From Chloroflexota bacterium (lineage in GTDB: Bacteria; Chloroflexota; Anaerolineae; Anaerolineales; Anaerolineaceae), in assembly GCA_021779955.1 (NCBI GenBank), contig JAJXZS010000050.1, forward strand, positions 1 through 64,000: a stretch of 64,000 nucleotides of DNA. Reading direction: 5' to 3'. This document shows positions 16,907 to 25,213 of this stretch, in pieces (positions within the stretch are counted from its first letter, which is position 1; each line of letters begins with the position of its first letter). The notes beneath the pieces were generated by a model. That model was not told the DNA's origin. It saw only the letters and a program-made list of their open reading frames with translations, and searched no databases. A program made the translations under genes and the position numbers.

Positions 16907-19090
16907 ATGAAACAACCAGGCAGAATTGCATTTGCATTACTTTTAGTGTTCTTATTGACAGCTTGCGGCAATGGGCAAAAGACACCCACGCCGACGGAAT
17001 CGCTGCCCACCCCGGTGGTGAACGTGACCACCACGCCGGACAGCACCGAAGCTGCCAGGGCATTCCTGGACGCCTGGGCGAATTCCGATTATGCAGGCAT
17101 GTATGCCATGCTCTCACCGACCAGCCGAGATGCCATCAGCCAGGATGATTTTGTAGCCCTTTACACCCAGACAGCCGAAAAGTTGACCCTGAAATCCATG
17201 GAGTCCGGCATCCTTTCCAATTTGACCAATCCCCAATCGGCAAAAGTAGGATATGCCGTTACGTTCCACACCAGTGTGGTGGGCGATATCACCCGCCAGA
17301 TGGAAATGAACCTGCAGATCGTCGATGGAAGCTGGAAGGTCCAGTGGGAGGACGGAATGATCCTGCCAGAGATGAAGGGCGGCAACCGCCTGGACATGAG
17401 GATTACCCAACCTTCACGCGGCAACATCTACGACCGGAACGGTGAAGCGATCGCCGCCGAATCCAGTGTGGTGGCGCTGGGCATTATGCCGGATCAGGTC
17501 TCTGAATCAGACCTGCCAACGCTGATCAGCCAGCTGGCAACCATGACCGGGAAAACTACCCAGTCGATCGAAGAGCTGTACAACAACGCTACCGACTGGT
17601 ACGTTCCCATCGGCGAGGTTTCACAGGAGACGTACGATGCCCATGCGCCGTACATCAGCGATATTGCCGGCCTGGTGACTAACGCATACACCAGCCGGTA
17701 CTACAATAACGGCGGCATTGCTCCGCAAACCATCGGCTATGTCGGGCCGATCTTCGCGGAGAACCTGACCGAATACGCGCAGAAGGGTTACGGCGCGGAT
17801 TCACTCGTCGGCGTAGGCGGGCTCGAGGAGTCGCAGGAGAACATCCTGAAAGGTACTTTCGGCGCCGACCTTTACGTGGTTGCGCCTGACGGCAGCATCG
17901 TCACCACCCTGGCCCACACCGACCCGCAAGCCGCCGAATCCATCACCACCACCCTGGACAAGAATCTCCAGTTGGAAGCGCAGGACGCCATCATGGGCTT
18001 CACAGGCGCTGTTGTGGTCCTCGAACGGGATACAGGCAAGGTGCTTGCCATAGCCTCCTCCCCCGGTTATGACCCCAACCTGGCCAATTTGAGCAACTAC
18101 AACAACCAATGGGCCTGGGGAAATGTGGTCAATAATCTATCCAAACCAATGCTGAATCGCGCAACTCAGTCGAGCTATCCGCTGGGTTCGGTGTTCAAAC
18201 TGATCACAGCTTCGGCTGCGTTGGAATCCGGCAATTTCACCCCGGACTCGACTTACGAATGCACCAGCCAGTTTACTGAACTGCCCGGTTTCGTGGGCAA
18301 CGACTGGACTTATGTCAAGGGCCTGCCGCCCTCCGGCAACCTGACCCTTCTCCAGGGCATCATGCGGTCGTGCAACCCATGGTTCTACCATCTGGGACTG
18401 GAGCTTTACAGGTACAAGAGCGACACCTACCTGGCAGAGATGGCCCGCAAGTTCGGCCTTGGCAGCCCGACAGGCATCCAGGGCATTTATGAAGACGCCG
18501 GTCAGATCAACAACCCGACCAGTGAAGGCGCTGCTGTGCAAATGGGCATCGGCCAGGGCGACATGCTGGTCACCCCGCTGCAGGTGGTCGACTTCGTGGC
18601 CGCCATTGGCAACGGCGGAACACTCTACACGCCCCAGTTGATCCAATCGATCAACGATGTCGACGGCAACCCGGTGCAGTCCTTTAACCCGCAGTCACAC
18701 AGCACCCTGCCTGTGAGCCAGAACACGCTTGCAGCGATCAAAGAAGGCATGCAGATGGTGGTACGCAACGAACGCGGCACCGCATACCGCACCTTCGTGG
18801 GCATGAGCACTCCCATTTATGGCAAGACCGGAACTGCCACCAACTCGCTGGCAGACCCGCACGCCTGGTTTGCCGGCTTCACCGACGCAGGCCTGAAAGA
18901 CAAGGCCGACATTGCGATCGTAGTGATCTGCGAGAATTCGGGCGATGGTTCTGTCTATGCCGCGCCGATCTTCCGCAGAGTAATCGAAACCTACTTTACC
19001 GGCGCTCCCATCCGCCTGTATCCATGGGAACAGACCTTTAACGTCACCAAAACGCCCACCGAGGAGGTCACTGAGACACCAGCACAATGA
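16907..19090 (+). CDS. Lipoprotein penicillin-binding transpeptidase with NTF2-like (MecA_N-like) domain
   Basis: This 727-aa class B PBP has a lipoprotein signal ending LLTACG. Residues of about 50-150 form an NTF2-like domain (ARAFLDAWANSDYAGMYAML, GSWKVQWEDGMILPEM), as in the MecA_N group. The PBP dimer domain begins RGNIYDRNGEAIAAE. The transpeptidase domain has the three active-site motifs SVFK (in YPLGSVFKL), SCN (RSCNPW) and KTG (YGKTGTAT). It crosslinks peptidoglycan outside the membrane. GGAGG precedes the ATG by 5 bases. It overlaps rsgA by 4 bases. MecA_N-type PBPs include low-affinity, beta-lactam-tolerant enzymes, but drug response cannot be read from sequence. Confidence 0.92.
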   Translation: MKQPGRIAFALLLVFLLTACGNGQKTPTPTESLPTPVVNVTTTPDSTEAARAFLDAWANSDYAGMYAMLSPTSRDAISQDDFVALYTQTAEKLTLKSMESGILSNLTNPQSAKVGYAVTFHTSVVGDITRQMEMNLQIVDGSWKVQWEDGMILPEMKGGNRLDMRITQPSRGNIYDRNGEAIAAESSVVALGIMPDQVSESDLPTLISQLATMTGKTTQSIEELYNNATDWYVPIGEVSQETYDAHAPYISDIAGLVTNAYTSRYYNNGGIAPQTIGYVGPIFAENLTEYAQKGYGADSLVGVGGLEESQENILKGTFGADLYVVAPDGSIVTTLAHTDPQAAESITTTLDKNLQLEAQDAIMGFTGAVVVLERDTGKVLAIASSPGYDPNLANLSNYNNQWAWGNVVNNLSKPMLNRATQSSYPLGSVFKLITASAALESGNFTPDSTYECTSQFTELPGFVGNDWTYVKGLPPSGNLTLLQGIMRSCNPWFYHLGLELYRYKSDTYLAEMARKFGLGSPTGIQGIYEDAGQINNPTSEGAAVQMGIGQGDMLVTPLQVVDFVAAIGNGGTLYTPQLIQSINDVDGNPVQSFNPQSHSTLPVSQNTLAAIKEGMQMVVRNERGTAYRTFVGMSTPIYGKTGTATNSLADPHAWFAGFTDAGLKDKADIAIVVICENSGDGSVYAAPIFRRVIETYFTGAPIRLYPWEQTFNVTKTPTEEVTETPAQ

Positions 19091-20004
19091 CGAGCGAATC
19101 GGTTACCGGCCGGGTTTTGCGCTACCAATCGGGATTCTTCACCATCGAGGTGGACATCCGGCGGGTAATCTGCATTTTGCGCGGTAAATTGAAACGCAGG
19201 GATTTTCAGGGCGATATCATCGGCATCGGTGATATCGTCCGTTTTACTCCGCTGCCGGATGGAACAGGGGTGATCGAGGAAATTCTACAGCGTCACAGCG
19301 AACTGGTGCGCATGGACCCGACGCCTAGAGGGGAATTCAGACAAATTCTACTGGCAAATGCCGATCAGATTGTGGCGGTGTTCGCATGTGCTCATCCAGA
19401 GCCGCACCTGCGAATGCTCGATCGTTTTCTGGTCATCAGTGAAAAGCAGAGGCTACACGCCGTTATCGTGGCCAATAAGGTGGACCTGGTGGGCGGCGAA
19501 GACGAAGCCAGAAAGATTTTCGGCATGTATCCGCCGCTTGGCTACCCCGTGATTTACACTTCTGCCCTCGAAGGGCGCGGGGTCGATGAATTGGGCTCTG
19601 CTTTAAAAGGGAAGATTTCGGCCCTGGCCGGGCCTTCCGGCGTGGGAAAATCCAGCCTGTTGAACAGGCTGCAGCCGGGACTCGGCCTGGCGGTAAGAGA
19701 GGTCGGCGCGCACCTTGAGAAGGGCAGGCATACAACGGTAGTGCGCGAACTCTTTCCACTGGTCGAAGGCGGCTACGTGGCTGACTTACCCGGCTTGCGC
19801 CGTCTGGCGCTATGGGACACCCAACCCGAAGAATTGGACGGCTACTTCCCCGAATTGCGGGACCTCGTTTCACAGTGCCAGTATAATGATTGTACTCATT
19901 TCAACACTCCGGGCTGCGCGGTGATTGCCGCGGTCAAAGATGGCAGGGTCAGCGCAGAACGTTATGAGTCGTATCTCCGGCTGCGCGCCGGCGATTCGCG
20001 CTGA
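19087..20004 (+). CDS. rsgA: Ribosome small subunit-dependent GTPase A
   Basis: This 305-aa circularly permuted GTPase helps late maturation of the 30S subunit. It has an N-terminal OB-fold (TGRVLRYQSGFFTIEVD), then G-motifs in permuted order: NKVDL (G4), TSALEGRG (G5), GPSGVGKSSLLN (G1), HTTVVREL (G2) and DLPGLR (G3). The C-terminal zinc-finger is CQYNDCTHFNTPGCAV. All motifs look intact. The start overlaps the PBP stop (ATGA), so it is coupled to it. Confidence 0.96.
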   Translation: MTSESVTGRVLRYQSGFFTIEVDIRRVICILRGKLKRRDFQGDIIGIGDIVRFTPLPDGTGVIEEILQRHSELVRMDPTPRGEFRQILLANADQIVAVFACAHPEPHLRMLDRFLVISEKQRLHAVIVANKVDLVGGEDEARKIFGMYPPLGYPVIYTSALEGRGVDELGSALKGKISALAGPSGVGKSSLLNRLQPGLGLAVREVGAHLEKGRHTTVVRELFPLVEGGYVADLPGLRRLALWDTQPEELDGYFPELRDLVSQCQYNDCTHFNTPGCAVIAAVKDGRVSAERYESYLRLRAGDSR

Positions 20005-20036
20005 ACGCATCAGACTTTCATCGAAGAGAGGTCGCC

Positions 20037-21068
20037 ATGGTCACTTTCCCCCGCCTGAGCTGGCAAAAAATCACGCTCAAGTTACGCAATCCATTTCGGA
20101 TCTCCTATGGAACCAGTGAGGAACGCCATGCTCACTGGATTCGCCTTGGCGAAGATGAAGGCTGGGGCGAAGGCACCATCCCCTTTTATTACCACATCTC
20201 AGATGAGTCGATGATCGAACTCTGGGATAAGGCGGCTCAAAAGCGGGAGCCCTTCCCTGAAGAGGTGGACCAGGTGAGCGCCTGGGTTGGAACAGACGGG
20301 CCTGCGCCTGCGCGCGCTGCCATCGACCTGGCGCTGCTCGACCGGATCGGCAGGAAAACCGGTAAGGCTCTCTACGAACTGCTCGACCTGCCCGGGCCGA
20401 TTCCCGCCCCCACCTCGTTCACAATCGCCATCGACACGCCTGAAGCCATGGCACAGATGGCACTCCAGGTGACGAATTATCCGGTGATCAAAGTCAAATT
20501 GGGGTCGGATGCGCAGGATGTGAAGCGTATTGCTGCCATACGCCGGGCCCGCCCCGATGCGCAGTTGCGGGTGGACGCCAACGCCGGATGGACTCTCGAC
20601 GAAGCCATCCAGCGCATTGCAGAGCTCGAGAAGTACAACATCGAGATGATCGAGCAGCCCCTGGCCAAAGATCAGATAGCAGGCCTGGGCGCTGTGCAGC
20701 AAACGACGTCCATTCCCATTGTGGCCGATGAGTCCGTGCAGACGATGCGCGATATCGAAGCTCTTGCCGAAGCGGGGGTGGCCGGGATCAACCTCAAACT
20801 GATGAAGATCGGCGGGCTCACGCCTGCCCTGCAAATGGTCAAACGCGCCCGCGAACTCGGTTTGCGCATCATGCTTGGCTGCATGGTCGAGACCTCGATC
20901 GGCGTTACGGCGATGATGCACTTGAGTGGTGCTGCTGAATGGCTCGACCTGGATTCGCCGCTGCTCGTGACCAACGATCCGTTCAGCGGTATCACGTATG
21001 ATGAACATGCGTTCATCACGCTTCCCCCAAGGCCCGGTATTGGCGCGGTCAAACGCACTGAAATGTGA
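20037..21068 (+). CDS. Dipeptide epimerase (L-Ala-D/L-Glu epimerase-like, enolase superfamily)
   Basis: This 343-aa protein has the muconate-lactonising subgroup layout. KVK (in PVIKVKLGSD) supplies the first catalytic Lys. Metal ligands are Asp in RVDANAGW, Glu in MIEQPL and Asp in VADESV, and the second catalytic Lys is in NLKLMKIGG. WLDLDSP near residue 303 contains the DxD motif that in Ala-Glu epimerases holds the dipeptide amino group. The enzyme would convert L-Ala-D-Glu from murein into L-Ala-L-Glu. The next gene encodes an NlpC/P60 peptidase without signal peptide, the same pairing as ykfB-ykfC of Bacillus. Exact dipeptide preference is inference. Confidence 0.87.
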   Translation: MVTFPRLSWQKITLKLRNPFRISYGTSEERHAHWIRLGEDEGWGEGTIPFYYHISDESMIELWDKAAQKREPFPEEVDQVSAWVGTDGPAPARAAIDLALLDRIGRKTGKALYELLDLPGPIPAPTSFTIAIDTPEAMAQMALQVTNYPVIKVKLGSDAQDVKRIAAIRRARPDAQLRVDANAGWTLDEAIQRIAELEKYNIEMIEQPLAKDQIAGLGAVQQTTSIPIVADESVQTMRDIEALAEAGVAGINLKLMKIGGLTPALQMVKRARELGLRIMLGCMVETSIGVTAMMHLSGAAEWLDLDSPLLVTNDPFSGITYDEHAFITLPPRPGIGAVKRTEM

Positions 21069-21076
21069 GGATGAAG

Positions 21077-22120
21077 ATGGAACCTGAGCTTGCACACATT
21101 CTGCGGGATCTCGAAACCCACTTTCGCGACCGGCGCGTGAATCTGGTCGAAACGAGCATCGAAACGGACGGCGGTAACGGGATTCATTTGAAGGGCAGGG
21201 TACTGGATGAAAAAACGTTAAGCGGCTTGTGCGAACTGATCCGTGCCGCAGTACCGGGCGTGGAAATCGATGCTCATGAAGTCAAAGTGCTGCGCAATCC
21301 CAGCCCGAAATGGATGAACGTGGCGGTCAACTTGACAGGTCTATATTACGAGCCTTCATGGCTTGCGGAAATGGGCACGCAAAACATCTACGGCACTCTA
21401 CTTGAGATTCTGGAAGAAAAAGAGGATTGGGCATTCGTGCGCCAGGAAGATGGTTATCTTGGATGGATGTACCTGCCTTACCTGTCCAAAACCCGGCTTC
21501 CACAGCCGAACTACAGGGTATGCAAGCCATTCGCTGCGTTACGCGAACAACCCGACCTCGACGCGCCATTAACGGGCAGGCTGCCTGAAGGCGTGGAAGT
21601 GAGAGTGGGCGATGTCTTTGGTAACTGGCTCAAGGTCGAAGGGCATCCATGCGATCTGCCCTGCAGGATGCAGGGCGGTTGGGTGAACCATTCGTACCTA
21701 ATGTCGCTCGAGGATGTGCCTGCAACGATCGAAGCCAAGCGCGAAACGATCATCGACACAGCATTCGATTTGTATGGCGTTCCCTACCTGTGGGGCGGCT
21801 CAACGGCGAACGGCATCGATTGTTCCGGGCTGGCGCAGCTTTGCTACCGCATGGCAGGCGTGGCCCTGCCAAGAGACGCCGATATGCAGCGGAATGTGGG
21901 AGTGCCTGTGATCGGGCAGCCGGAGGCGGGGGATCTGATTTTCTTCACGGAAAAAGGAAACCACGCCAGGATCAGCCACGTGGGCATAAGTCTCGGCGAT
22001 GGAAGGGTGATCCACTCGTCGCGCATGCGCAACGGAGTGGGCGTGGACGAGATCAAAGCCGATCAGCACTTGCGCGAAGATTTCGCAGGCGCCTATCGCT
22101 ATCTTCACAATCTGAATTGA
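21077..22120 (+). CDS. NlpC/P60 cysteine peptidase with SH3-type domains (YkfC-like), cytoplasmic
   Basis: This is a protein of about 347 aa without signal peptide. Residues 1-70 resemble a BON-like alpha/beta domain (GNGIHLKGRVLDEKTLSGL). Two SH3b-like domains follow (about 75-145 and 150-215). The NlpC/P60 domain has catalytic Cys in GIDCSGLAQLCY, His in RISHVGISLGDG and a third polar residue in VIHSSR. YkfC-type enzymes cut gamma-D-Glu-diamino acid bonds of freed murein peptides inside the cell. I choose the ATG with TGAGG 6 bases before it; ATG 21071 and GTG 21065 are alternatives. The N-terminal extension is unlike Bacillus YkfC. Confidence 0.87.
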   Translation: MEPELAHILRDLETHFRDRRVNLVETSIETDGGNGIHLKGRVLDEKTLSGLCELIRAAVPGVEIDAHEVKVLRNPSPKWMNVAVNLTGLYYEPSWLAEMGTQNIYGTLLEILEEKEDWAFVRQEDGYLGWMYLPYLSKTRLPQPNYRVCKPFAALREQPDLDAPLTGRLPEGVEVRVGDVFGNWLKVEGHPCDLPCRMQGGWVNHSYLMSLEDVPATIEAKRETIIDTAFDLYGVPYLWGGSTANGIDCSGLAQLCYRMAGVALPRDADMQRNVGVPVIGQPEAGDLIFFTEKGNHARISHVGISLGDGRVIHSSRMRNGVGVDEIKADQHLREDFAGAYRYLHNLN

Positions 22121-22126
22121 CACGCT

Positions 22127-22876
22127 TCAATCGGGAGTGTGCATCATGAACTCCCCGAGCGCGCCGAACAATTCGAACATGGGCGGTTCATCTGCGACAT
22201 CGTTGGTCAGCAGAAAGATGCGGCAACTGCGGGTGTAGCCCCAATCGTGAAGGACGCCCTCCATCGAACCGGTTTTGTGATAGAAGTCGATCGTGTCCCG
22301 AGGGACATTGCGCAGCAGCAGCGCGGCATCGAGCGTGGAGTGAAGCAGCGAGTCGACCCACTTCCGTGAGCTTTCGTCCAGATTCCCGATCAAATCGTAC
22401 ATGCGGACGCATTCTTCGGCGTGAACCCAGTTGTCCAGGCCGCGCCCTCGCGCGTCATAATCCATCAGTTTTCGCTGGCAGGTGGTATGCACAAGCCCGA
22501 GCTTTTCGGTGAACACTCTGTGCAGCCGCTCGAGACCTATCCGCTCGATCACCAGGTTGGTGCACAGATTGTCCGAAGTGGCAATCATCATCAGCAGCAC
22601 GTCAGCATAAGGCAGTTTGCGGGCTGTTAGCTTATAACTGAACCCGGCTCCGTGTACCTGCTCCTGGCTGTCCAGGTCGCACAGCTCCGCCCGGTCAAGC
22701 AGCCCCTCTTTTTCCAGTTCGAGCCAGCTGAGCAGGATGGGTACCTTGATCAGCGAAGCAGAGCTGAACCTTAATTGGTTGAAGAGCAAGTGCGGGCTGC
22801 CGCCGTTTTGTTGGTAAAACAGGGCATACTTTGCGCCTGAGAATTTAAGCTTTTGTTCGATTTGCGTGAGATCCAT
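22127..22876 (-). CDS. Class A beta-lactamase-fold serine hydrolase, apparently cytoplasmic
   Basis: This 249-aa protein carries the three active-site motifs of the serine beta-lactamase/PBP fold: SLIK (in SSASLIKVPIL, SxxK), SDN (ATSDNLCTN) and KTG (YHKTGSMEG). A class A-like Glu in the omega-loop region is not clear: the stretch is KLMDYDARGRGLDNW. There is no signal peptide; the start MDLTQIEQKLKFSGAKYALF goes straight into the fold. It ends 6 bases from the convergent NlpC/P60 gene. It may act on D-amino-acid peptides or amides inside the cell rather than on antibiotics; this is inference. The ribosome site is weak. Confidence 0.82.
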   Translation of the reverse strand: MDLTQIEQKLKFSGAKYALFYQQNGGSPHLLFNQLRFSSASLIKVPILLSWLELEKEGLLDRAELCDLDSQEQVHGAGFSYKLTARKLPYADVLLMMIATSDNLCTNLVIERIGLERLHRVFTEKLGLVHTTCQRKLMDYDARGRGLDNWVHAEECVRMYDLIGNLDESSRKWVDSLLHSTLDAALLLRNVPRDTIDFYHKTGSMEGVLHDWGYTRSCRIFLLTNDVADEPPMFELFGALGEFMMHTPD

Positions 22877-23016
22877 GGCCGGTCACCTGATCCTCTTTCT
22901 AAGAAAATTGAAAATCTTAATTTGTTTTAATGTGTACAGGGTGACAATGTGCTAATCTACTCGAATTATTATCCAAAAGTTGAAAAATGATAAGAAATCA
23001 GTTACTTCGAATGAGT

Positions 23017-23045
23017 TTGACATGAATTTTGTTTAAGTGTATACT
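23017..23045 (+). promoter_or_regulatory. Strong sigma-70-type promoter of the second dpp-type locus
   Basis: TTGACA (23017-23022), 17-base spacer, TATACT (23040-23045): full -35 and five of six -10 bases. It is the main feature of the 254-bp divergent gap 22877-23130, which otherwise is AT-rich and holds no gene. Leader length is about 80 bases. Confidence 0.82.
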
Positions 23046-23130
23046 GAATTTCGCATCCTCTTATCAAGCGTTAATAATTTAATCATGCTCGGCCCAAAGA
23101 TCCTAACTCATATGAGGAAAAGATAAATGC

Positions 23131-24120
23131 ATGGCTGACATACTTAAAGTCCAGGATCTCGAAACGCATTTCTACACTCGAGAAGGAACGGTGCACGCTG
23201 TTAATGGCGTTTCTTTCCACCTGAAGGAAGGGGAAACGCTGGGAATCGTGGGGGAAAGCGGCTGTGGCAAGAGTGTGACCATGATGTCGATGATGCGGCT
23301 GATCCCCTCGCCCCCAGGAAAAGTAGTCAACGGCAAGGCATTGTACCAGGATAAAGACCTGCTCCAAATATCGGATGACGAAATACGGCACATCCGTGGC
23401 TCTCAAATCTCCATGATCTTCCAAGACCCAATGACCTCCTTCAATCCGGTGCTGACTATCGGCCGCCAGATTGCGGAGCCATTGGAAACGCACCTGGGGA
23501 TGAACAAGCAGCAGGCGGCGGAACGCTCGGCTGAGATGCTAAAAACGGTTGGCATCCCCAACCCCAAAGACCGCTTGAGCGACTATCCACACCAATTTTC
23601 AGGTGGAATGCGCCAAAGGGCCATGATTGCCATGGCGCTCACCTGCAACCCGCAAATCCTCATCGCAGATGAACCGACAACTGCCCTCGATGTGACCATC
23701 CAGGCGCAGATCGTCGAACTCGTCAAACGTCTGCGCGACGACATGGGCATGGCCATTATCTGGATCACCCACGACCTCGGTATCATCGCGGGCCTGGCAG
23801 ACCGGGTTGCGGTCATGTACGGCGGTTATTTCATCGAAGAAGCCCAGGTCAAGGCACTTTACGGCGACCCGCAACATCCGTACACACTGGGCCTGCTTGG
23901 CAGTCTCCCCCGCCTGGACGCGAGCGGGCGCGAACGCCTGACTTCGATCGAAGGCCTTCCCCCTGTTTTATACGAAAAACCGAAATCCTGTCCTTTTGCT
24001 CCGCGATGTACCTACCGTGTGGATCACTGCCTTCAAGAAAATCCGCCCCTGATGACCGTCGGTGTTGAGCATAGAGCTGCCTGCTGGATCAATCCTTCCA
24101 CCCGGAGAGAACGTCAATGA
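23131..24120 (+). CDS. Peptide-type ABC transporter ATP-binding protein (DppD family)
   Basis: This 329-aa ATPase has Walker [11 protein letters not shown]-loop [11 protein letters not shown], signature FSGGMRQR, Walker B LIADEPT with TALDVT, and H-loop ITHD. The oligopeptide C-terminal domain has [14 protein letters not shown], with four cysteines in the family pattern. It is first gene of a locus ATPase-ATPase-binding protein-permease-permease, an order different from the usual A-B-C-D-F. It overlaps the next gene by 4 bases (ATGA). Together with the murein-dipeptide genes just upstream it could import peptides or muropeptides. Confidence 0.93.
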   Translation: MADILKVQDLETHFYTREGTVHAVNGVSFHLKEGETLGIVGESGCGKSVTMMSMMRLIPSPPGKVVNGKALYQDKDLLQISDDEIRHIRGSQISMIFQDPMTSFNPVLTIGRQIAEPLETHLGMNKQQAAERSAEMLKTVGIPNPKDRLSDYPHQFSGGMRQRAMIAMALTCNPQILIADEPTTALDVTIQAQIVELVKRLRDDMGMAIIWITHDLGIIAGLADRVAVMYGGYFIEEAQVKALYGDPQHPYTLGLLGSLPRLDASGRERLTSIEGLPPVLYEKPKSCPFAPRCTYRVDHCLQENPPLMTVGVEHRAACWINPSTRRERQ

Positions 24121-25100
24121 CAGAACAGGAAGTTTTGCTTAGAGTTGACCATCTCGTCAAGTATTTCCCAATCATGAAGGGTGGTTTATTTCCCAGGCAA
24201 GTTGGCGCGGTCAGGGCAGTCGATGGCGTTTCGTTCGACATTCGCCGTGGTGATACCCTCGGACTTGTGGGTGAATCGGGCTGCGGCAAGTCGACAACCG
24301 GACGCAACATCCTGCAATTACAGGTCCCAACATCAGGTCACGTCTATTTCGAGGGCGTCGACCTGGTCGCTTTAAAACCTGAACCGATGCGCAAGATGCG
24401 CAGAAGAATGCAGATGATCTTCCAGGACCCTTACGCTTCACTCAACCCGCGCATGACCATTGGCGAGATCATCGCAGAACCCCTGATCATTCATGGCATT
24501 ATTCCCAAAAAAGAAGTCGATGGCGAGGTGGAGCGGCTGCTTTCTATTGTTGGCTTGAACCCTGCATATGCCAACCGCTATCCACACGAGTTCTCGGGCG
24601 GACAGAGACAGCGCGTTGGCGTCGCCCGCGCGCTGGCACTTAAACCTTCCTTGATCGTATGCGATGAGCCGATCTCGGCGCTCGATGTCTCGATCCAGGC
24701 GCAGGTCGTCAATTTGCTCGAAGACCTGCAACAGAAATTCAACCTCACATACCTCTTCATCGCGCATGACCTTTCCATGGTGCGCCACATTTCCACCCGC
24801 GTAGCGGTGATGTATCTTGGCATGCTTATGGAACTGGCCACCCGCGATGAGCTGTACAGCAATCCTTTGCACCCATATACCCAGGCGCTGCTCTCCGCCG
24901 TACCCATCCCTGATCCAATGGTGGAAGAGAAAAGGCAGCGCAAGATCCTGGTCGGAGATGTACCCTCACCTGCCAATCCACCATCCGGTTGCAGATTCCG
25001 CACCCGCTGCCCGCTGGCCATTGGCATTTGCGCCGAACAGGTACCAGAATTCCGGGAGGTAAGACCAGGTCACTTTGTGGCCTGTCATCTGGTGAAATAA
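24117..25100 (+). CDS. Peptide-type ABC transporter ATP-binding protein (DppF family)
   Basis: This 327-aa second ATPase has Walker [14 protein letters not shown]-loop [11 protein letters not shown], signature [13 protein letters not shown], Walker [16 protein letters not shown] and H-loop IAHDLS. The C-terminal domain has [15 protein letters not shown]. All nucleotide-binding motifs are canonical. It is translationally coupled to the DppD-type gene and followed by a 113-base gap that holds an isolated long Shine-Dalgarno match before the binding-protein gene. Confidence 0.93.
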   Translation: MTEQEVLLRVDHLVKYFPIMKGGLFPRQVGAVRAVDGVSFDIRRGDTLGLVGESGCGKSTTGRNILQLQVPTSGHVYFEGVDLVALKPEPMRKMRRRMQMIFQDPYASLNPRMTIGEIIAEPLIIHGIIPKKEVDGEVERLLSIVGLNPAYANRYPHEFSGGQRQRVGVARALALKPSLIVCDEPISALDVSIQAQVVNLLEDLQQKFNLTYLFIAHDLSMVRHISTRVAVMYLGMLMELATRDELYSNPLHPYTQALLSAVPIPDPMVEEKRQRKILVGDVPSPANPPSGCRFRTRCPLAIGICAEQVPEFREVRPGHFVACHLVK

Positions 25101-25105
25101 GAAGC

Positions 25106-25116
25106 AAGGAGGTGAT
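25106..25116 (+). promoter_or_regulatory. Isolated long Shine-Dalgarno match (STAB-SD-like) in binding-protein leader
   Basis: AAGGAGGTGAT is complementary over 11 bases to the usual 3' end of 16S rRNA, but no fitting start codon follows. The binding-protein gene has its own AAGGAGG site before its ATG at 25214, 98 bases later. Such unused sites can hold a 30S subunit and protect mRNA, as known for the cry3A STAB-SD element. A similar site is at 31202. Confidence 0.5.
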
Positions 25117-25213
25117 TCGAACAGGAGAGAATCATTACACGATCTTTTGTGGTACTCCAGCCAATTGCTCACCGAAGAAAATCTTGTTTATTCTAATAAG
25201 GAGGAGAATCAAG

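Noticed and set aside
24989-25213. N-terminal extension of the binding-protein frame
   Set aside because: It would overlap the ATPase gene and place 75 residues before a clear lipoprotein signal; the ATG at 25214 has a strong ribosome site.
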